The position numbers were made by a program, and so were the translations under genes. Positions 43,014-51,716 of a stretch of DNA of 64,000 bases are shown here, in pieces (the stretch's first letter is position 1; every line of letters starts with the position of its first letter). The stretch comes from JAWKMZ01 sp041391965 (GTDB taxonomy: Bacteria > Bacteroidota > Bacteroidia > Flavobacteriales > Flavobacteriaceae). The notes below the pieces were generated by a model, which made no database searches, was not told where the DNA came from, and saw nothing but the letters and a program-made list of their open reading frames with translations. The DNA lies in assembly GCA_041391965.1 (NCBI GenBank), contig JAWKMZ010000003.1:310001-374000 (forward strand), in the 5' to 3' direction.

Positions 43014-43691
43014 TTACAATTCAATACTTTCTCCAATTTCTAAAAGCATTAAATCTTTGTTTTTTTCAAAAAACTTGCGTTTAGCGTCTTCATGGTTTAT
43101 TTCTATATAACCAAAGGTGTCAAAATGGTAACCCAACACTTTATCACATCCAACAAAATCACTGGCTAAAATGGCATCATCAATACCCATGGTAAAATTG
43201 TCTCCAATAGGTAAAATGGCCAAGTCGAGTTTAATTTGCATCGGAATCAGCTTCATATCAAAAGTCAAAGCAGTATCACCAGCTATGTAAATGTTTTTAC
43301 GTTCCCCTTCAATTACAAAACCTCCTGGTTGTCCTCCATACTTACCATCAGCAAATGATGATGTATGAATGGCATTGACATATTTAACGTTTCCAAACTC
43401 AAAATCCCAACTACCACCATGGTTCATTGGATGTCCTTCAATACCCAAAGCTTCAAAATGATTGACAATTTCATAGTTAGACACAATAATTGCATTGGTA
43501 CGTTTTGCGATGGTTTCAACATCTAAAATATGATCATTATGAGCATGTGTTAATAAAATATAATCTGCCTTTAAGGTGGTTATATCTATATGTGATGCTT
43601 TAGGATTTTCTGTAATAAAAGGATCTACAAGAATATGAACATCATTAACTTCAATTCCTAAACTTGCATGCCCATAAAAAGTGATTTTCAT
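43014..43691 (-). CDS. Metal-dependent hydrolase, UPF0173 type (YtkL-like)
   Basis: 225 residues, metallo-beta-lactamase superfamily. The active-site motif HAHNDH in LLTHAHNDHIL near residue 50-58 supplies the metal ligands, IAGDTALTFDM near 141 the Asp, and VLGYHFDTF near 190 the terminal His. This branch is conserved and small, and the substrate is unknown. Related to the secreted lipoprotein at 20751-21524. Confidence 0.9.
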   Translation of the reverse strand: MKITFYGHASLGIEVNDVHILVDPFITENPKASHIDITTLKADYILLTHAHNDHILDVETIAKRTNAIIVSNYEIVNHFEALGIEGHPMNHGGSWDFEFGNVKYVNAIHTSSFADGKYGGQPGGFVIEGERKNIYIAGDTALTFDMKLIPMQIKLDLAILPIGDNFTMGIDDAILASDFVGCDKVLGYHFDTFGYIEINHEDAKRKFFEKNKDLMLLEIGESIEL

Positions 43692-43724
43692 AGTATAGAA
43701 AAATTTAAAAATTGAAAATACAAA

Positions 43725-43760
43725 AAAACTCAGACAGATTGAAGAATTTGTCTGAGTTTT
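43725..43760 (-). terminator. Terminator of the menaquinone operon
   Basis: On the minus strand AAAACTCAGACA, 12-nt loop, TGTCTGAGTTTTTTT. It follows the menA stop (43874) by 114 bp and precedes the UPF0173 gene. Confidence 0.75.
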
Positions 43761-43873
43761 AAAGCCCCAAATTTTATAACCAACTTAATAGCAAATAATA
43801 TATGTTGGCTGAAAAAATTTATGTTTAAATATATGAATTAATTATTTGACCAACAAATATTTAGCCATTTATT

Positions 43874-44779
43874 TTAGAGTATATATCCTACTCCTAAAAG
43901 TATTGAAAATAGAAAGGTTGTTAAGGCTAATACCTTTAATTGTGAATCAAAATCATCAGATTTTTGAGCCTTTGCTATTTTTTTAAGATGTAAAATTAAC
44001 GGAATAAAGGCAATTAAAAACAAGAAATTATAAAATGACCTATAATATAAAATTGCAAAAATCAATGAAATAATCATTGCTGCACTAATTAAAAAGAGGT
44101 GGTATTTTTTTGCGTTTTGTTTCCCCAATTTTACTGCAAAAGTTATTTTATTTGACATTTTATCAGATTCTATGTCTCTCATATTATTGAGATTTAAAAC
44201 ACCAACACTCAATAATCCTAAAGTAATTGCAGGTAAAACCACAATGTGGTCTAACCGTTTAGCATATAAAAAATAACTTCCGATAACGCTAAGCAATCCA
44301 AAAAAAATGAGCACATAAATATCTCCTAAACCTCTGTATCCATAAGGCGAATCTCCAACAGTATAGCGCATTGCTGCATAAATAGATAATCCAGCCAGCA
44401 CAAAAAACAATAAGGTATATAAAAAGTGGTCATGACCAAAAGCCATATAAATTAAAAAGATAGACAAGGCAATAACAATAAGAATATTAATCTTCAAGGC
44501 CTCAAACATTTCATGCGGTGTAATTTGTCCACTCTGAATAGCGCGTTCAGGCCCAACACGATGTTCATTATCTGTGCCTTTTATACCATCGCCATAATCA
44601 TTAGCTAAGTTAGAAAGTATTTGAAGCGCAATGGTAGTAAGTATGGCTAATATAAAAACCATGGCATCAAAATAGCCATTATAATGTGCAAAGCAGCTTC
44701 CTAAAATGATTCCAGAAACAGACAGTGGTAATGTTCTTAGCCTGAATGCAGACAACCAAGGTTTTAATTTATTCATCAA
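43874..44779 (-). CDS. menA: 1,4-dihydroxy-2-naphthoate octaprenyltransferase
   Basis: MenA, a UbiA-superfamily membrane prenyltransferase, attaches the polyprenyl chain to DHNA in menaquinone synthesis. 301 residues (start at 44779; the next codon is also ATG). About eight transmembrane helices; the first Asp-rich motif NDYGDGIKGTDNEHRVGP near residues 60-77 and the second NMRDIESD near 198-205 are the prenyl-pyrophosphate/magnesium sites. It lies 15 bp after menB on the same strand. Confidence 0.94.
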   Translation of the reverse strand: MMNKLKPWLSAFRLRTLPLSVSGIILGSCFAHYNGYFDAMVFILAILTTIALQILSNLANDYGDGIKGTDNEHRVGPERAIQSGQITPHEMFEALKINILIVIALSIFLIYMAFGHDHFLYTLLFFVLAGLSIYAAMRYTVGDSPYGYRGLGDIYVLIFFGLLSVIGSYFLYAKRLDHIVVLPAITLGLLSVGVLNLNNMRDIESDKMSNKITFAVKLGKQNAKKYHLFLISAAMIISLIFAILYYRSFYNFLFLIAFIPLILHLKKIAKAQKSDDFDSQLKVLALTTFLFSILLGVGYIL

Positions 44780-44793
44780 TAAAGTTTAGGGGT

Positions 44794-45633
44794 TTATGGA
44801 ATCCATTTTTTTTCGAAGTTGGGTTTTCGTTTTTCAAGAAAGGCATTGCGTCCTTCTATTGCTTCATCAGTCATATACGCTAAACGGGTTGCTTCTCCTG
44901 CAAAAACTTGTTGTCCAACCATACCATCATCTGTTAAATTCATAGCAAATTTAAGCATTTTTATAGATGTTGGCGATTTTGCCAAGATTTCTTGAGCCCA
45001 TTCAAAAGCTGTGTCTTCCAACTGTTCATGCGGAATGACAGCATTGACCATCCCCATTTGATAAGCCTCTTGAGCCGAGTAGTTTCTTCCTAAGAAAAAG
45101 ATTTCACGCGCTTTTTTTTGACCTACCATTTTAGCTAAATACGCAGATCCGTAACCACCATCAAAACTGGTCACATCGGCATCTGTTTGTTTAAAAATAG
45201 CATGTTCTTTGCTTGCAAGCGTTAAATCACAAACCACATGCAGACTGTGTCCACCACCAACTGCCCAACCCGGAACCACAGCAATCACAGCTTTTGGCAT
45301 GAACCGAATTAGACGTTGTACTTCTAAAATATTTAAACGATGGTAACCATCATCACCAACATAACCTTGTTTGCCACGTGCTTTTTGATCGCCTCCTGAG
45401 CAGAAACTCCAAATGCCATCTTTAGTTGAAGGGCCTTCTGCTGAAAGGAGCACAACGCCTATGGTCACATCTTCATTAGCATCATAAAAGGCATCATATA
45501 ATTCGCTGGTGGTTTTTGGTCTAAACGCATTACGAACATTGGGTCTATTAAAGGCTATACGTGCAACGCCATTACACTTTTTATAGGTAATATCCTCGTA
45601 GGTTTTAACGGTTTGCCAATTAATTTTACTCAT
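44794..45633 (-). CDS. menB: 1,4-dihydroxy-2-naphthoyl-CoA synthase
   Basis: MenB cyclises o-succinylbenzoyl-CoA to DHNA-CoA (a Dieckmann-type closure). 279 residues of the crotonase superfamily. The conserved stretches FNRPNVRNAFRP near residue 30, SFCSGGDQKARG near 78, and VPGWAVGGGHSLHVVCDL near 120-137 are diagnostic of MenB. It is upstream of menA in the same operon, and may also have its own promoter (see 45652-45659). Confidence 0.97.
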   Translation of the reverse strand: MSKINWQTVKTYEDITYKKCNGVARIAFNRPNVRNAFRPKTTSELYDAFYDANEDVTIGVVLLSAEGPSTKDGIWSFCSGGDQKARGKQGYVGDDGYHRLNILEVQRLIRFMPKAVIAVVPGWAVGGGHSLHVVCDLTLASKEHAIFKQTDADVTSFDGGYGSAYLAKMVGQKKAREIFFLGRNYSAQEAYQMGMVNAVIPHEQLEDTAFEWAQEILAKSPTSIKMLKFAMNLTDDGMVGQQVFAGEATRLAYMTDEAIEGRNAFLEKRKPNFEKKWIP

Positions 45634-45651
45634 ATATTTTTTTTTGAGTTA

Positions 45652-45659
45652 CAAATTTA
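45652..45659 (-). promoter_or_regulatory. Possible internal promoter before menB
   Basis: TAAATTTG on the minus strand, 18 nt before the menB ATG (45633), with a TTG 24 nt upstream (45686-45684), slightly beyond usual spacing and within the last codons of the cvfB-like gene. Confidence 0.4.
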
Positions 45660-45678
45660 TGATTTTAACTTAAGCTTG

Positions 45679-46509
45679 TTAAACAAGATAAATGCCATCG
45701 TCTTTTATTTCTATAAGACGTTGTTTGTATAATGTTCCAATGGCTTTTTTAAAGGTTTTTTTGCTCATTTGCAGCACTTCTTTGATAGATTCAGGATCTG
45801 ATTTATCTGTTAGATTGAGATAACCTCCATTATCTTCAAGCTCGTGCATAATAGTATCTGCATTGGGTTCAATGTTTCTATAACCTATTTGACCTAAAGC
45901 AATATCCAACTTGTTATCTGGTCGTATTTTTTTGACAATGCCTTTTAATTTATCGCCAACACTTAGTTCTTTATAAATAGCATCTTTAAATATAAGTCCA
46001 GCATGTTTATTGTTTACAATCACGTTCATCCCAATTTCTGATGGATGAGAGACTATCAAATCGACTTCATCAAATTGTTGAACGGTTAATTTTTTATTGT
46101 CTAAAAACCGATTGGTTTTACTTGAAGCGACTAATCTATCTGTTTTTTCATCTAAATAACAATAGACCAAATACCAGCTTCCAGCTTTCATTTTAAAAGC
46201 TTGTTCTTTAAATGGGCAAAATAGTTCTTTAACCATTCCCCAATCTAAAAAAGCACCATGCTGAGTGACCTGATTGCAACGCAACATAGCAAATTGACCA
46301 CGTGTTATATAAGGTTTGTCTGTAACAGCAACAAGGCGTTCTTCATTATCCAAATACACAAAAACTTCTAATTTATCCCAAATTTTGAAAGCTTCTGGCA
46401 CATATCTGTTAGGTAATAAAACCTCATTGCCTTCTGCATCTGCAATATATAACCCTTGTTCAGCTTCTCTAAGGATTTCTAAAGTATTGTATTCTCCAAT
46501 GTGTATCAT
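45679..46509 (-). CDS. CvfB-like S1 RNA-binding protein
   Basis: 276 residues. Three S1-like OB-fold modules (about residues 1-60, 65-130, 145-210) precede a C-terminal winged helix (about 220-276) containing SKKTFKKAIGTLYKQRLIEI. The repeated G-x-F/L-x-D/W-G patterns, e.g. HGAFLDWGMVKELF, are typical. CvfB homologues bind RNA and affect virulence-gene expression in staphylococci; here a regulatory role is inferred. It sits between menB and a DUF2853 gene, inside the men cluster. Confidence 0.9.
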   Translation of the reverse strand: MIHIGEYNTLEILREAEQGLYIADAEGNEVLLPNRYVPEAFKIWDKLEVFVYLDNEERLVAVTDKPYITRGQFAMLRCNQVTQHGAFLDWGMVKELFCPFKEQAFKMKAGSWYLVYCYLDEKTDRLVASSKTNRFLDNKKLTVQQFDEVDLIVSHPSEIGMNVIVNNKHAGLIFKDAIYKELSVGDKLKGIVKKIRPDNKLDIALGQIGYRNIEPNADTIMHELEDNGGYLNLTDKSDPESIKEVLQMSKKTFKKAIGTLYKQRLIEIKDDGIYLV

Positions 46510-46513
46510 GCTG

Positions 46514-46521
46514 CAAAGGTA
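46514..46521 (-). promoter_or_regulatory. -7 promoter element of cvfB-like gene (leaderless geometry)
   Basis: TACCTTTG on the minus strand, ending 4 nt before the ATG at 46509, the same spacing as at 26077. Confidence 0.5.
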
Positions 46522-46546
46522 ATAATATTAGTAGTTAGAACATAAA

Positions 46547-46574
46547 AAAAGCGCCACAGTGATGTAACGCTTTT
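46547..46574 (-). terminator. Terminator after DUF2853 gene
   Basis: On the minus strand AAAAGCG, 14-nt loop region, CGCTTTTTTT. The stem is only 7 bp, so strength is modest. Confidence 0.55.
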
Positions 46575-46593
46575 CGCCATAATTTTAATACTA

Positions 46594-46935
46594 TTATTTA
46601 TAAACAGATTCTTTTTTAAAATGCTTGGTCAACATATAATAAACTACTGCTCTATATTTGTTTCGGTTGGAACGACCATAGGTTTCCATCACAGCATTAA
46701 TGCCTTTATCTAAATCGGCATTGTCTTTTAATCCTAATTTTTTGATTAAAAAATTGTTTTTAACGGTTGCTAATTCAGATTCATCAGAACCAGAAACTGT
46801 AGCAGCATCAGCATTATAAATAGATGGTCCGCAACCAATGGTTACTTTAGTCAATAAAGCCATATCTGCTTTAATACCACATTTGTCTTTTAAATCTGCT
46901 GCATACTTTTCAATTAACTCGTCTCTTTTACTCAT
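46594..46935 (-). CDS. DUF2853-family protein
   Basis: 113 residues, soluble and helical, with the family features SKRDELIEKYAADLK at the start, KCGIKAD near 18, TIGCGPSIYNADAATVSGSD near 32-51 and YRAVVYYMLTKHF near the C-terminus. The family is widespread in Bacteroidota and Proteobacteria and has no known function. It has its own terminator, and it separates menD from the cvfB-menB-menA block. Confidence 0.92.
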   Translation of the reverse strand: MSKRDELIEKYAADLKDKCGIKADMALLTKVTIGCGPSIYNADAATVSGSDESELATVKNNFLIKKLGLKDNADLDKGINAVMETYGRSNRNKYRAVVYYMLTKHFKKESVYK

Positions 46936-47025
46936 GTTTAGTGTTTTTTAATTAAAAAAATTATTTTATACTTAAAGATACTTAATTTTGGACACTTTTT
47001 TCTAAAAAAAGTCACATATTAACGA

Positions 47026-48783
47026 TTATTTAATATACTTAAAGTAGTTTAAAAGAATTTCATCATTCAAATGGCTTGCTGTATTTATCTCGAGTAATTT
47101 AGGTTGGTTACTTTCTAAGTAGAATGATTTTAATGCAATTTTCAAATCGTTTTCATTTGAAACTCGTTTGTACTTAAAATTATACATCTCACACAATTGA
47201 TTTGCTGATAATTGATGCTTGGTTTCAAAATAAGTATCAAAATTTTCTGTGTTTTTGTGTCCTGGAAGAATTCTAAAAATACCTCCTCCTCCATTATTGA
47301 TTAAAATAATACGGAACGTATCTGGTATGTAGTTGTTCCACAAGGCGTTACTATCATAAAAAAAACTCAAATCGCCAGTTATAAAAATGGTTTGTTTTTT
47401 ATTTGCGACAGCACAACCAATAGCGGTTGATGTGCTTCCATCTATACCACTAGTACCTCTATTACAAAACACCCGAATGGTTTTATGAATATCAAAAAGT
47501 TGCGCATATCTAATAGCCGAACTGTTACCAAGCTGTAAAATGGTTTCATTTGGCAAGGTTGATAATACTGAATCAAAAACCATAAAATCTGAAAAAGAGA
47601 TTTCTTCAAGATAGTGGTGATGTTTCATTTTTCTATGCTGTTTTATGGCATTCCAATAGTTTTTATAATCACTTTTTACCAGTCGTGTCTTTGGCAAAAA
47701 CTCACTTAAAAAAAAGTCTGGAGTTTCTTTAATATGCTGTGTCAAACAAAAATAAGTGTCATAGGCTCTGGTTTCGCTAATATGCCAATGTTCTTTGGGT
47801 TGATGCTGTCTTAAAAAAGCTTTTACTTTTTTTGACACCACCATACCTCCAAAAGTGATAAGAATTTCTGGTTGTAATTTTAAAAACTCGTCGTTAGATA
47901 AAGGTGCGATAATTTTGTCAATACTCGGAAAAAAGGTATGATGATGAAGGTTGGACGTTGTTTCTGTAAACACCATCACACTGTCATCTTTTGCTAATAA
48001 ATCTAACCATTTCTGTTCAATTTGATTAGGTTGATTGACACCAACCAATACCATTTTTTTAGATGCTTTATTCCAATCTTCCAAACATCGCTCTAAAATA
48101 TAAGAGTCCATTTTTTGCTCTTTTACTTCAATTTCAATGTTATTTGGTGCTACTGACAAAGCATCAACCATATCATATAAGGGTTCATCAAAAGGGACAT
48201 TAATATGTACTGGACCACTTTTAAAAATGGCTTTATTTAGAGCGTCATTAAGTTCTTGCTCATTGTGTGTTTGAATATCTGTTTGCAGTTTGAAAAAACG
48301 CTCTAATTTATCTTCAATCGATTTAAAAATAGGAATTTCTTCATGGTCAGGAATGTTCAGTTCATCTTTTAAATCTAACTTAAGATTTGCCGAATACAAA
48401 ATATGATTTTCATAAACGTTTTTTTGATTGATAGTTTGTCCATCGCCAATATTTTGAAGGTGTTTTGGTCTATCAGCAGATAAAACTATCAACGGAATTT
48501 CACTATAAAACGCTTCAGAAACTGCTGGATAATAATTTAAAAGTGCACTTCCTGAGGTACAAACAACCACAACAGGCTTTTGTATTTGTTGTGCAATGCC
48601 AAGTGCAAAAAATGCTGCACAACGCTCATCTACAATGCTATAACATTTAAAAAATGAATCGTTGGTAAACCCAATGGTTAAAGGTGCATTTCGACTACCT
48701 GGAGAAATGACAATATGTTTTATGTTTTTAGCTTTACAAAGCTGTATAACCGTTTGGGCAAGTGGAATTTTTGGGTATTTCAT
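47026..48783 (-). CDS. menD: SEPHCHC synthase (MenD)
   Basis: MenD adds 2-oxoglutarate, through thiamine diphosphate, to isochorismate, making SEPHCHC. 585 residues from the ATG at 48783; an upstream in-frame start at 48813 would add 10 residues before the conserved MKYPKIPLAQTV and is unlikely. ThDP-enzyme features: the catalytic Glu region DERCAAFFALG near residue 50-60, GNSSAIRYAQ near 440, and the cofactor motif GDLSFFYDSNALWNN near 490. It lies 21 bp after menF. Confidence 0.96.
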   Translation of the reverse strand: MKYPKIPLAQTVIQLCKAKNIKHIVISPGSRNAPLTIGFTNDSFFKCYSIVDERCAAFFALGIAQQIQKPVVVVCTSGSALLNYYPAVSEAFYSEIPLIVLSADRPKHLQNIGDGQTINQKNVYENHILYSANLKLDLKDELNIPDHEEIPIFKSIEDKLERFFKLQTDIQTHNEQELNDALNKAIFKSGPVHINVPFDEPLYDMVDALSVAPNNIEIEVKEQKMDSYILERCLEDWNKASKKMVLVGVNQPNQIEQKWLDLLAKDDSVMVFTETTSNLHHHTFFPSIDKIIAPLSNDEFLKLQPEILITFGGMVVSKKVKAFLRQHQPKEHWHISETRAYDTYFCLTQHIKETPDFFLSEFLPKTRLVKSDYKNYWNAIKQHRKMKHHHYLEEISFSDFMVFDSVLSTLPNETILQLGNSSAIRYAQLFDIHKTIRVFCNRGTSGIDGSTSTAIGCAVANKKQTIFITGDLSFFYDSNALWNNYIPDTFRIILINNGGGGIFRILPGHKNTENFDTYFETKHQLSANQLCEMYNFKYKRVSNENDLKIALKSFYLESNQPKLLEINTASHLNDEILLNYFKYIK

Positions 48784-48802
48784 GTAAGAATTAATCGTCT
48801 TA

Positions 48803-48810
48803 CAAAAGTA
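48803..48810 (-). promoter_or_regulatory. Possible -7 element of menD
   Basis: TACTTTTG on the minus strand, 19 nt before the menD ATG (48783), between menF and menD; no -33 checked out. menD may be transcribed partly on its own. Confidence 0.35.
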
Positions 48811-48834
48811 CAAAATAGAACACCTAAATAAAAA

Positions 48835-49953
48835 TTACAAGACGCTTTTCATTACCATCGATTTATGAACCGTTTCTTCCCATTCTGCTTCAGGATTAGA
48901 GTCTTTGGTAATACCACCACCAACATAAATAATGGCATTATTAGCTTTGAGTTGCATACAACGCAAATTGACATATAAGTTAGACACTGTTTTAACTGTA
49001 GAATAGGCACTATTTTCTATGTTTCGACGTCTTGGGTTGCGATTGGTTTTTTCTTTGAGATGCAATTCTCCCAAAAACCCTGAATAAAACTCACGTTTAT
49101 ACGATTCATTTTTTAAGATGAATTGCTTCGCCTTGTCCTTTGGAAAACCGCAAATTGCAGGTGTTGGATGCAAAGTTAGCAGCAATTGTTTCAGGTTTAA
49201 GGTTTCAGGTTTAAAATTGATTTTAATACTTGTTTTTAGATGTAGCAAATTTCCTGCTCTAACGGTTTTTGTATTAGAAACTTCAATGGTATTATCTGAA
49301 GATTGAATACTACCAACAATAAAATCGGTTACAATTTGCTGCTCCTCTTTTTCTTTGTCTTTCCAAACAACATCAAGCGTTCCGTTATATTTTTGAGTAC
49401 CTGCTAATGCCATAGTTGACAGTCTATTTCCTTCTGTTTTTAGTAAAGTTTCTGGTGTAGCACCTAACCATAAACCTATTTTTGGATGAAACCAACAATA
49501 TACAAAAGCCGTTGGGTAGATTTGTAATAACTGTTTAAATGTATGAATTGGATTGGTTTCTAAAAGCGGAATTGTTTCACTTCTTGATAACACTACTTTG
49601 CGCAATTGCTGCTGATTAATGGCTTTAATGCCTTTTTTTACAAGCTGAATATGGTCTTTTTTATCAGATGCTTGAGATGCTTTTTTAATTTTAGAAGCCG
49701 TAATTTTATCAGTATTTTCAAAATGACAAGTTATAATTTCCGAATGTTCTAAAGGAATTAAAACAGCGTCTTCCAAATTATCAAAAGGTGCAAACACAAA
49801 GCCACTTTCTGTAAATTCTGAAGTTTTATAAAGTGTTTCTGAATCTTGTAAAAAAGCTTTTACCTCAATAGCATCTGGCGCTCTGTAAGCAACAACAGGT
49901 AAATTGGATTGAAACTGTTGGTTTAAGCACTCAAAAAAATCATCTAAAGTCAT
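48835..49953 (-). CDS. menF: Isochorismate synthase
   Basis: MenF/EntC-type enzyme converting chorismate to isochorismate, the first menaquinone step. 372 residues, chorismate-binding domain of the anthranilate synthase component I superfamily. Conserved stretches are RKVVLSRSE near residue 115-123, KIGLWLGATPETLLK near 155-170, the GTQKYNG region near 195, and LHPTPAICGFPKDKA near 272-286, followed by FYSGFLGE. The ATG is directly adjacent to the stop of the hotdog thioesterase gene upstream. With menD it forms the first half of the pathway. Confidence 0.93.
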   Translation of the reverse strand: MTLDDFFECLNQQFQSNLPVVAYRAPDAIEVKAFLQDSETLYKTSEFTESGFVFAPFDNLEDAVLIPLEHSEIITCHFENTDKITASKIKKASQASDKKDHIQLVKKGIKAINQQQLRKVVLSRSETIPLLETNPIHTFKQLLQIYPTAFVYCWFHPKIGLWLGATPETLLKTEGNRLSTMALAGTQKYNGTLDVVWKDKEKEEQQIVTDFIVGSIQSSDNTIEVSNTKTVRAGNLLHLKTSIKINFKPETLNLKQLLLTLHPTPAICGFPKDKAKQFILKNESYKREFYSGFLGELHLKEKTNRNPRRRNIENSAYSTVKTVSNLYVNLRCMQLKANNAIIYVGGGITKDSNPEAEWEETVHKSMVMKSVL

Positions 49954-50382
49954 TTAGCGTTTATTTTTTGGTAATGCAATGGTGGTCAGCTTACATAAAG
50001 ACACTAAATTATCATGGTTGTCAGTAATTCGTATTTCTAATAATTGAGTCGTTCTTCCTTTGTGAATAAAGGTCGCTTTTGCATACACAAACCCTTCTTT
50101 CACACTTTTTAAATGGTTAGCAGAAATTTCAATTCCACGTACAAATACTTCATCCAAATTCAAAAAAATATGGGCTGCAAAACTACCAACACTTTCTGCC
50201 AAAGCAACAGTTGCGCCACCATGAAGCACGCCATCTGGTTGATAAACCCTTGAATTTACAGGCATTTTTGCAATTACAAAACCATCGCCAAAATCAATAA
50301 ATTCAATACATAAGGTTTCCATTAATGTATTTTTACATACGGCATTGGCCTGTTTCAAAACGTCTTCTTTAGATAATTGCAT
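49954..50382 (-). CDS. PaaI-family hotdog thioesterase (probable DHNA-CoA thioesterase)
   Basis: 142 residues, hotdog fold. The catalytic region QPDGVLHGGATVALAESVGSFAAH near 48-70 shows HGG and the Glu, typical of PaaI/YdiI-type thioesterases. Its position, first in the menF-menD operon with stop and start of menF touching, suggests it is the DHNA-CoA thioesterase (MenI) needed between MenB and MenA. The substrate is inferred from context, as PaaI relatives act on many acyl-CoAs. Confidence 0.85.
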   Translation of the reverse strand: MQLSKEDVLKQANAVCKNTLMETLCIEFIDFGDGFVIAKMPVNSRVYQPDGVLHGGATVALAESVGSFAAHIFLNLDEVFVRGIEISANHLKSVKEGFVYAKATFIHKGRTTQLLEIRITDNHDNLVSLCKLTTIALPKNKR

Positions 50383-50392
50383 AGAAATAACT

Positions 50393-50400
50393 TATTTTCG
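50393..50400 (+). promoter_or_regulatory. -7 promoter element of esterase gene
   Basis: TATTTTCG, a TAnnTTyG variant, 25 nt before the ATG at 50426, in the 43-bp gap between divergent starts. Confidence 0.4.
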
Positions 50401-50425
50401 TAAAAGTACAAAACCATAGTTAAAA

Positions 50426-51067
50426 ATGAATTCAGAAGAAAAAGAAATATCGTATCAAACAACCAATAGCTATTCTACTTTAAACAAGCTTAGCAAAACC
50501 ACCAAAAATGTCTGGTTTGTGTGTCATGGTATGGGTTATTTGAGCAAATTTTTCTTAAGATATTTTGATGAATTAGATGCTGACAAAAATTATATTATTG
50601 CGCCACAAGCTCAAAGTAAATACTACATTCCGCCAAAGCTTAAACATGTTGGTGCCAGTTGGTTAACTAAAGAAAGCACCCTTAAAGAAACCGAGAATGT
50701 GATGCGCTATTTTGATGCTATTTTGGAGGCTGAAAATATCCCAAATGATAAAAATTTGATTGTTTTAGGCTATTCACAAGGTGTTTCTGTGGCTTTGCGT
50801 TATGTTGCCAAACGACACTTACAGTGTGCACACATTGCAGTATTATCTGGTGGAATTCCTAAAGAATTAAAGGTTGATGCTTTTAAATTTTTAGACAAAA
50901 CCACCAAAGTTTCTTTAATTTATGGTACCAATGATGAATATTTAGATGCAGACCGTATTAGTTATGAAAAAAATAGAGCGTTTGAATTGTTTGAAAATCG
51001 ATTGAATATGATTGCTTTTGATGGCAAGCATGAAATAAAAAAAGAATTGATTAACACCCTAATTTAG
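50426..51067 (+). CDS. Phospholipase/carboxylesterase-like alpha/beta hydrolase
   Basis: 213 residues, alpha/beta-hydrolase fold of the LYPLA/carboxylesterase type. The nucleophile elbow GYSQG near residue 110-114, an early WFVCHGMGY oxyanion segment near 30-38, an Asp region IYGTNDEYLDAD near 175-186 and His in FDGKHEI near 203 complete a triad. It lies divergently beside the menaquinone cluster, in which no MenH (the SEPHCHC lyase) is apparent; it could be a MenH candidate, but the esterase motif is the stronger call. Confidence 0.85.
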   Translation: MNSEEKEISYQTTNSYSTLNKLSKTTKNVWFVCHGMGYLSKFFLRYFDELDADKNYIIAPQAQSKYYIPPKLKHVGASWLTKESTLKETENVMRYFDAILEAENIPNDKNLIVLGYSQGVSVALRYVAKRHLQCAHIAVLSGGIPKELKVDAFKFLDKTTKVSLIYGTNDEYLDADRISYEKNRAFELFENRLNMIAFDGKHEIKKELINTLI

Positions 51068-51072
51068 CATTT

Positions 51073-51645
51073 ATGAATGCACCACATTTAGAAAACGATA
51101 CTGTAAAACTCACATTGTTAGATTTGAGTAATTATAAGCATTTACAAGATATTGCATCTCAAAAAGACCTTATCTACTACTCACCTTCTGATATTTCTAC
51201 TCCAGAAAAGCTGAAAGCCTACGTTCAAGTTGCTATGGATGGCTATTATCACAAAACCACCATGCCGTTTATTATTTATGATAAAACAAAAAATGCTTAT
51301 GCAGGAAGCACACGTTTTGGACTCATTAACTGGCAAAATAAAGTGCTACATATTGGTTGGACGTGGATTGGACGTGAGTTTCAAAGTACAGGTTTAAATA
51401 AAAATATGAAGTTTTTAATGCTTCAATATGCTTTTGAAACTTTAGAATTTGAAAAAGTGGAATTCAGAATTGACGAAAGAAATGTACGCTCAAGAAAAGC
51501 TGTAGAAAAATTAGGTGCAACTTTAGAAGGCATTTTGCGAAGTGACACACTAATGAACAATGGTTTTAGACGCAACACTTCTTGTTATGGCATTTTAAAA
51601 AGTGAATGGTTAAGAATTAAGCGTACTGTTTTTGAAGGTTTTTAA
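51073..51645 (+). CDS. RimJ/RimL-type GNAT N-acetyltransferase
   Basis: 190 residues. The RimJ/RimL signature is seen in the IGWTWIGREFQSTGLNKNMKFLML stretch (residues about 95-118) and the conserved RNVRSRKAVEKLGATLEG stretch near 135-152. Such enzymes acetylate protein N-termini or small amines. It starts 6 bp after the esterase stop and is likely co-transcribed. Confidence 0.92.
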   Translation: MNAPHLENDTVKLTLLDLSNYKHLQDIASQKDLIYYSPSDISTPEKLKAYVQVAMDGYYHKTTMPFIIYDKTKNAYAGSTRFGLINWQNKVLHIGWTWIGREFQSTGLNKNMKFLMLQYAFETLEFEKVEFRIDERNVRSRKAVEKLGATLEGILRSDTLMNNGFRRNTSCYGILKSEWLRIKRTVFEGF

Positions 51646-51716
51646 ATCATCGCTTATCACAATAAAAAAAATCCTAAAGCATATTCTATTAAGATATTTT
51701 ATAACTTTAATATTTA

